Origin: Chloranthus sessilifolius
Lineage: Eukaryota; Streptophyta; Magnoliopsida; Chloranthales; Chloranthaceae
DNA length: 64,000 bases
Assembly: GCA_021018995.1 (NCBI GenBank)
Contig: CM037597.1
Span: 32,118,936 to 32,182,935, forward strand
Direction of reading: 5' to 3'
This document shows positions 57,966-64,000 of the stretch, piece by piece. A program made the position numbers and the translations under genes. Below the pieces are notes generated by a model. The model was not told the origin of the DNA, made no database searches, and was given only the letters and a program-made list of their open reading frames with translations. Positions within the stretch are counted from its first letter, which is position 1. Each line of letters starts with the position of its first letter.

Positions 57966-59246
57966 TCAGATCGGAGCCCTCAGAGACTGTCGCATCGCCG
58001 CGATCCTCTCACATATAATCCGTGGGATACATGGCTGCAGATCTCCGAGGAGTAGCTCAAGAAATCCAAGCGCTGGTTGACTCAAGCGATTACTCTCTTG
58101 AATGAGAGCAGCCAAGTCCTCAAGGCGATCTTGGCGGCTTGGTGAGCATGAGGCACCGCATATGGATAGGGATCTCTCATAGGCACCTCCCCGAGTGTGG
58201 AATAAACTCGTGGTGCTGGGGATAGGAGCCTCATCGATCGGCTCGTCATGAACGGGTGCGGGTGCCTCGAACAGTACATCTTGAGGTTGTGGGGGCACGG
58301 GTGGTACTGGAGGCGCGGACTGTGGGAGGGGTGGCTTGAGATTGTTGTACGCCCTCTTCCAATGTTTGAATGTGTAAAGAAGGACGTTGTTGGAAGACTT
58401 TGGTCCCTTGGGAGATACTTTGTGGCCCGAGGTTGCGTAAAATTCATCAAACATGGCTGAGATGAAGGAGGCATAGGGATATGCTCCTCGCCTCAACGCC
58501 TTCCTGTAGCGCTTTTCTTCCATGTTTGATTCCCTCAAAGACTACCGCCATCATCGAACCATTTGCCCTCAAGCGGCAAAAAGTGCATTCATCAAAATGC
58601 CTAACCTTTGGGTCTTATGGATTGGGTATAAATTACACTTGAAAATTGTATCTAGGAACCACATATGATTGGGCGGTCGGAACGGTTGATGGCTCGTCCC
58701 TTTGCGGTTCGTCCATTGGTCATCTTCTCGGCTATGAACGTATGGGTGAGGTTAGGCGGGTTAGGTGGTAGCAAGTCTACGCCATCCCCATACGTATCAA
58801 AGAATTCCAACGCCGCATGGGTGAAAGTGTAGGTTTTTCCATCGACCTTGGTAGAAATGGTGTTAGCGTCCGGAGTTGACAATCATGTTCTCAGAAACAA
58901 GCGCACAAGGCGCGGATAATAGTATTGGTGATTGGGTTCCAAGAGATTCTCGAGCCCGCACTTGTCCAAATAGTTGATCGGCCAAGCATTAATGCCCGGT
59001 ACCTCATACGTCGCATACAGAGCGGGATCGATGGTAAATTCATACGCAAAACCCTTTTCGCTCCACCACCGGCGGTCTTTTAGGGGACGCTTTGCGGTGC
59101 CGGATTGCCCGTAGGTGGAATGGTTGGAGGATTTGGGTCGGTGGTGGTTGAGGTGTCGTCATGAGGAATCGACGTAGGCGAAGGGCCCGACTTTGGGCCG
59201 CTTGACGTGGGAGTTTTGGATCGTGTTCCTTCCTCTTAGGAGTCAT
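57966..59246 (-). pseudogene. Extra sense ORF between chromodomain and 3' LTR (element 3)
   Basis: Starts ATGACTCCTAAGAGG at 59246 (MTPKRKEHD, basic then proline-rich), matching the MAPKTR start of element 2. Shared blocks are YGDGVDLLPPNPPNLTHTFI with EKMTNGR (about 58680-58800), then YPYASFISAMFDEFYATSG (about 58420-58475) and a KHWKRAYNNLKPPLPQ segment near 58340. Charged and helical, with a Pro-rich linker and no membrane segment. Conservation of start, length (about 1.28 kb) and position in two diverged elements argues that it is a real gene of the lineage. Broken; function unknown. Confidence 0.7.
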
Positions 59247-59476
59247 TTCCCAAAATCTAGGGTTTTTTGAAGAAAACTAGGGTTCTAGGATTTTAGGAAT
59301 TTCTTTAGCTTAAAACACAATTTGAACTTCAAAATCACAACTTACCGATTTGTGATGGCTAGATCGCGATTCCCAAAGCGATTCGGTGTTTTATAGGCCT
59401 TGGAACCTCAAAAGTGGTTGAAAACCGAAAAGGAACCGCCCGGCGAAAAGAATTGAATGGGCAAGAAAAGCGATTT

Positions 59477-59489
59477 GTATTTATATACC
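59477..59489 (-). promoter_or_regulatory. Candidate internal TATA box before the extra ORF (element 3)
   Basis: Minus strand GGTATATAAATAC, an excellent TATA box, directly after the palindrome array and about 242 bases before the ATG at 59246. A second TATA-like CCTATAAAACACC lies about 90 bases downstream. A GGTAAG donor-like site lies in the leader at about 59346. Confidence 0.6.
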
Positions 59490-59494
59490 TAACC

Positions 59495-59760
59495 AAATTC
59501 GATCGGTCGAAAGATTTCACCTAAATTCACTTAAAAAGGTAATCAAACGATTTGATCGTTGAAAAAAAAATTTGGTAAATTCAAAATGAATTTCGTTTGT
59601 CCAGAATTGATCGGTGAAAAAATTTCGACCGGTCGAATTCACCTAGGCTAAAACAGCCTTTCTGCCTTCCACTGCCCATATAATTCGATCGGACGAATTG
59701 TATAATTCGACCGGTCGAAAATGAATTCGATCCGTCGAAAATGAATTCGACGGTTAATTT
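59495..59760. repeat. Internal palindrome array upstream of the extra ORF (element 3)
   Basis: TTCGATCGGTCGAA, TTTCGACCGGTCGAA, ATTCGACCGGTCGAAAATG and GATCCGTCGAAAATGAATTCG. These are the same motif family as in the LTR of element 3, and share the TCGAYCG core with element 2. Confidence 0.75.
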
Positions 59761-59950
59761 ACTGAAAACTTCTGCTTCTCTGTTTTCTCCTACATCAAAA
59801 TTCTCACCCTCTTACCTTCAAATTCATCTTTATAACCAAAATCTTCCAGTTCATATACATGAATTTGACACTTTACAATTACAATCACTTTCTCTCTCAA
59901 CCTCCTTTCACTTTCAATCCAGTAAATAACGGGATATTGAGCTCAATTTC
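59761..59950. other. Element 3 spacer between array and pol
   Basis: No gene supported. AT- and pyrimidine-rich sequence between the palindrome array and the chromodomain end of pol. Confidence 0.5.
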
Positions 59951-59954
59951 GGCT

Positions 59955-60318
59955 TCACGTTCCCACGCCGCCTCTTCCCTTGAGTGATTCTTCCATTGTA
60001 CTAACACTAGAGGAATTCGCCTCGACGCAACACTTGCTTCGGTCCAAAATCGTCAGAGGTTCTTCAATAACCGCTAAGTCTCTATAGACCTCAACGCGGT
60101 GCATCGAGGATATGGGTCGGATCTCGCATCGCATTTCCTCAACATAGATACATGGAATACGTGCACGCCGATCAAGTTGCGGGGTAATGCGACCCGATAT
60201 GCAACCGCCAACTCTCCCCAATATTTCAAACGGTCCAACGAAGCGAGGACTCAACTTCCTCGCTTTCCAAAGCGCATCACTTCTTTCATTGGAGATATCT
60301 TGATGAACACATGGTCTC
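59955..60318 (-). pseudogene. Integrase C-terminus/chromodomain region of element 3
   Basis: The minus strand shows the GPY/F-like SPRFVGPFEILGRVGG segment and further C-terminal wording equivalent to element 2, with a DLAVIEEPLTILDR block. An intact chromodomain is not clear. Confidence 0.7.
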
Positions 60319-60951
60319 CTACTTGAATTCTACGCCAGACGCTTGGTGTCGCCAGAATCCTTCTCGAGCAGTTCTGATTCTCTCTCGGATGATCTGCACA
60401 ATTTCAGCATTTCTCTTAATCGCTTCCGGTCCCAAAACAAACTTATCACCGGTTTCCTCCCAGTTGATCGGAGACCTGCATCTCCGTCCATATAAGGCTT
60501 CATATGGAGCCATCCCAATGCTCTGTTGAAAACTGTTGTTGTAAGCGAATTCAATCATGGGCAGATGTTGATCCCATGATCCTTGGAAATCGATCATGCA
60601 TGCTCGCAACATGTCTTCAATAATTTGGTTGACCCTCTCTGTCTGTCCGTCACTCTGTGGATGAAATGCGTGAATCAAGTCCAATCTCGTGCCCATACCT
60701 TCTTGGAATCTTTGCCAGAATATAGAAGTGTACAAGGGATCACGGTCTGACACGATGCTCGTAGGAATGCCGTGTAGTCGGACAATCTCTTTCATATACA
60801 ACTCAGCCAATTTGCTTGCGATTATGCGAGTGTTATAGGGCAAAAAGTGTACTTGAGTTGGTCGGTCCACTATTACCCATATGGCATTATGGCGTATCAA
60901 CGTCCCCCGCAATCCCACAATGAAATCCATCGAAATGGACTCCACTTCCAT
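60319..60951 (-). pseudogene. Integrase core of element 3
   Basis: The largest well-preserved stretch of the window. The minus strand encodes VESISMDFIVGL, HNAIWVIVDR, IPTSIVSDRDPLYTS, FHPQSDGQTERVNQ and MAPYEALYGRRCRSPINWEE. The D-D-E core arrangement of Ty3/gypsy integrase is recognisable. Confidence 0.92.
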
Positions 60952-61339
60952 TCCGTAGTAGAGGTTGTAGAAGACCCGCTGGGTGTCGATGATCTACTTT
61001 CACTTGTTGACACACCAGGCACTTTGAAACATATTCTGCAATATCCTTCTTCAATCCCCTCCACCAATAACACTTCTTCAAATCATGGTACATTTTTGTA
61101 CCACCCGGATGAATGGCATATTTAGACTTATGTGCCTCATCCAGTATAGTCCGTCTCAGCTCATCATCAGACGGTATACACAACCTTCCGCGAAATAGCA
61201 ATGACCCATCTTCTTTAATAGTGAAATCTCCGTTTTCAGCTGCCTTTTGTCGAAGCTTCACGAGTTCTTCATCTTTCGTTAAGTTCACATATGTGGTCAA
61301 GAATAGTCGGCGATCGTAAGACTTGCCAATAGCACACAC
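60952..61339 (-). pseudogene. Integrase zinc-binding (HHCC) region of element 3
   Basis: The minus strand encodes EAHKSKYAIHPGGTKMYHDL, then YWWRGLKKDIAEYVSKCLVC and QQVKVDHRHPAGLLQPL, the H-H-C-C module. Confidence 0.9.
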
Positions 61340-61346
61340 CGTATCC

Positions 61347-61800
61347 TTAACTGCGCAATATTATTATCATAGAGCGAAAGGTCCTCAAACAACTTCCATC
61401 CGTGAAGTCCCAAATGCGGCTAGCTAACTGAGATGTATGCTTTCGGCTCAATGCGTCTGCCACGACATTAGCTTTACCCGGATGATATTGGATTGTGCAA
61501 TCGTAGTCTTTAAGAAATTCAATCCACCGTCGTTGCCTCATGTTCAAATCTTTCTGTGTGAACAAATACTTGAGGCTTTTATGGTCGGTAAAGATCTCAA
61601 AGACTTCACCATACAGGTAGTGCCGCCAAATTTTGAGCGCAAACACAACCGCGGCTAACTCTAAGTCATGTGTCGGATAGTTTCTTTCATGCTCTTTCAA
61701 CTGTCTTGAGCCGTAGGCAACAACCTTGTGTTGGTTCAACGCAACCCAAACCTCCATAAGATGCATCACTATATACAAAAACCTCCACTACACGGAATAG
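61347..61800 (-). pseudogene. RNase H region of element 3
   Basis: The minus strand encodes [60 protein letters not shown] and [17 protein letters not shown]. Confidence 0.9.
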
Positions 61801-62680
61801 TCAACCTTTGGAGCGAAGTAAGCCGTCTCTTAAGTTCTTGGAAGCTCTCCTCACATTCGTTAGTCCACTCAAATTTGGTATTCTTTCTTGTCAATCGTGT
61901 AAGTGGTCCCGAAATCTTGGAGAATCCTTCCACAAAGCGTCAGTATCCGGCCTAAGCCAAGAAAACTACGGATTTCACCACGGTCTTGGGTCATTCCCAA
62001 TCCAACACCGCTTCAACTTTAGTGGTCAACGGTCACACCAGCTTCCGATACTATGTGACCAAGGAAACTCACTTGTTCCAACCAAAACTCACATTTACTG
62101 AGTTTGGCACACAACTTGTGCTCACGAAGGGTTTGCAAGGCAATGCGCAGATGATGTTCGTGTTCTTCTTTAGTCTTTGAATAAATGAGGATATCATCTA
62201 CAAACACCACTACGTGTCGAGATATTGTTTGAACACTCGATTCATAAGGTCCATAAATGATCTTTGGCGCATTCGTCAAGCCAAAGGCATCACTAAGAAC
62301 TCGTAATGTCCATATCTCGTTCTGAATGCCGTCTTTTGTACGTCTTCGGCCTTCACCCTCAACTGATGGTATCCGGATCTCAAGTCGATCTTTGAAAAAT
62401 ATTTTGCCCCTTGCAACTGATCAAAGAGATCGTCGATCCTAAACGGATACTTGTTCTTGATCGTGAGCTTGTTCAATCGGCGATAGTCGATGCAAAGTCT
62501 CATCGACCGTCCTTCTTTAACAAATGTAACTGGTGCTCCCCAAGGAGACACCCTCGGTCGGATAAAACCCTTATCCAACAGTTCTTGCAACTGCTCCTTC
62601 AACTCTTTCAATTCAGCTGGAGCCATTCTGTACGGAGCCTTGGACACTGGTTCAGTCCCTGGAGCCAAGTCAATCGCAAG
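61801..62680 (-). pseudogene. Reverse transcriptase region of element 3
   Basis: The minus strand encodes [57 protein letters not shown], the catalytic [18 protein letters not shown] near 62150-62200 and [20 protein letters not shown] near 62025-62085. Confidence 0.92.
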
Positions 62681-63250
62681 TCGATCTCCGTCGGTGGCAA
62701 TCCCGTAACTCGTCGAAATACGTCTTCGAACTCGCGAGCAATAGGGATCTCATTCACAACATTTTTCATCTCCTTCTTCTCTTGCGTAAATGCGAGATAT
62801 CCATCGATCCATTCTTCATCATTCTTCTCGGCTGCATCACGGAGATGATCGGTGCTACTTTTCCTTTTCTCCGAAAAAACGAAATGACTTCGCTTTGGAG
62901 GACGGAAAGTAACCACCTTCCGTGAGGCAATCGACGCTATGCGTGATAAGCGGATAGCCAATTCATGCCCAAAAGCACATCAAGTCCTCGTGATCTTCAA
63001 GAAATGAGGTCGGTGACCGTGTCTTCCTCCACTTGCACAAAGGACCGCCGCAACACGTGTCTGCGCAAATACGCGCCACCCGTAGAATGGTCACGCCAAG
63101 TGTGAACTCCAAATCCTCCGGTATGATCTTTAACTTCCTTGCGAATTGGAGTTATGCATGCAGTGAGTAGACCCTGGGTCTATTAGAACTCGTGCATCAC
63201 AACGATCACCGTCGTTCTCGCGATAAACTTGCAGCGTACCTATACGGTAT
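62681..63250 (-). pseudogene. Protease region of element 3
   Basis: The minus strand holds the ARVLIDPGST-type active-site wording near 63165-63195 and a spacer toward RT that includes YLAFTQEKKE (62770-62800), equivalent to YLAFLQDQKEEK in element 2. It is broken. Confidence 0.7.
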
Positions 63251-63399
63251 ATACATGACTACATTCAGACATACACGCATGCTATGTACACTCATATGCT
63301 AGTATGCACCTATATCTTTCTACAATGCACTTTCTTCTTTAAGAAAATAATAATTGAATTTAATCATAATGAAGTGCAATTGTACCTTGGATCACGTCT

Positions 63400-64000
63400 G
63401 TGCTCACGCGAGCGTCCTCAGCAGAGATAGCAAAAGCACCGACAACGACAATGGCGGCTACCGATCACTCTGACGTCAGAGTGGTAAACGGAGCCCTCTT
63501 TTCTCATGTCTGAGCCCTCCCGAATCATGTGGCCAACCTTTCCACATTTGAAGCATCCACCAGTATCTCTTACGCATCTCGAGGTCTTGTGTGACTTCTC
63601 GCATCGAGCACACTTCATCGGTGGAAGGTGCGGCCGAGAAGGTCCTTGAGTAATGTGATGCCCCATATTTGAGTCTGGCAGGCCCTCTCTTCTAAATGGT
63701 CTCATCGGGCGGATGTGTTAGACCTTCGAAAATTTGAATATCTTGGCCTAGACACTTGAGCAAAGCGCAGCATCCTCGCTTTTTATTCCCGAGTAGTCAT
63801 ACTCGCTTGCTCCTCCGACGTTGGCTTCCCTTTCCAATCTTTTCTTTTATTTATATCCTTTCGCCACTATCGCCTTCCCCATCACCTCTGCGTGAAGCTC
63901 AAAGATAGATACCCTTTCTTGAATATTGGGTCGTAGGCCTTCTTCAAACCTTCCGGCCTTCATTTCTTCCGTCGCAACTAACTCAGGTGCAAACCTTGAC
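63400..64000 (-). pseudogene. Gag region of element 3, cut by window edge
   Basis: The minus strand encodes the zinc knuckle pair, CARCEKSHKTSRC and CFKCGKVGHMIRE, at about 63510-63620, and further right the gag domain end with AELVATEEMKAGRFEEGL-like wording near 63925-63995. It continues beyond 64000. Confidence 0.8.

Larger units (their letters stand above)
55141..64000 (-). mobile_element. Tekay-like Ty3/gypsy element 3, partial
   Basis: A minus-strand element inserted in the 3' LTR of element 2. Left to right it shows the 3' LTR, polypurine tract, extra ORF, chromodomain-side C-terminus, integrase, RNase H, RT, protease and gag. It leaves the window within gag, so its 5' LTR is outside. 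It is the youngest element in the nest on the right. It is a fossil broken in several places, with longer open stretches (e.g. integrase) than element 2. Confidence 0.9.

Noticed and set aside
58082-58474. 130-codon minus-strand frame overlapping the extra ORF of element 3
   Set aside because: It is a shadow of the real frame at 57966-58538 in the same strand and shares no block with element 2.

Overview
This is a repeat-dominated stretch of a plant nuclear genome, most likely a flowering plant with a large genome. The evidence is the repeat content: Ty3/gypsy chromovirus (Tekay/Del-like) elements, Tat-lineage and Athila-like Ty3/gypsy elements, a CACTA (En/Spm) DNA transposon with a TNP2 transposase, and captured pieces of plant genes (YKT6, MOR1, a calcium-dependent protein kinase). 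I see no intact host gene, tRNA, rRNA or CRISPR array. The species cannot be told from the sequence.

Layout. 1-4260: a minus-strand Tekay-like element (RT, protease, gag, primer site, LTR), cut by the window edge on the left. 4261-10313: a plus-strand Tat-type LTR with promoter and primer site, then unassigned leader sequence with a CTCGAG palindrome array, then a minus-strand Tat-type LTR with internal scraps on both sides. 10314-22531 and 38803-40978: a broken plus-strand Tat element (LTR, gag/protease region, RT, RNase H, second RNase H, integrase) followed by a multi-exon antisense gene with a plant mobile domain (PMD). 22532-38802: a CACTA transposon of about 16.3 kb inserted in that Tat element. 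It carries TNP2 and Transposase_24-type genes plus fragments of at least three host genes. 40979-43207: an Athila-like LTR, a tRNA-Asp-type primer site and a gag scrap. 43208-55140: a plus-strand Tekay-like element with two long LTRs and an extra sense ORF after the chromodomain. Its 3' LTR is interrupted at 55141 by a minus-strand relative that runs off the right edge.

The order of events can partly be read from the nesting. The first Tekay-like LTR is cut by a Tat LTR, the Tat element is cut by the CACTA, the Athila-like piece is cut by the second Tekay-like element, and that element is cut by the third. All the retroelements are fossils with several breaks each. The CACTA transposase is also decayed.

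The most interesting pattern is that several retroelements carry arrays of short CpG-containing palindromes. In the two right-hand Tekay-like elements (cores TCGATCGATCGA and TTCGATCGGTCGAA) the array occurs in the LTR and again just upstream of a TATA box that lies about 242 bp before the extra ORF. In the Tat element a different palindrome family (GCGTAATT / AATTACGC) occurs in the LTR promoter and again just upstream of the antisense PMD gene. This looks like a repeated solution in which an LTR module is reused as an internal promoter for an accessory gene. That function is inference. The second notable item is the CACTA element with YKT6, MOR1 and kinase exons, all captured in the transposase orientation with introns and splice sites retained.
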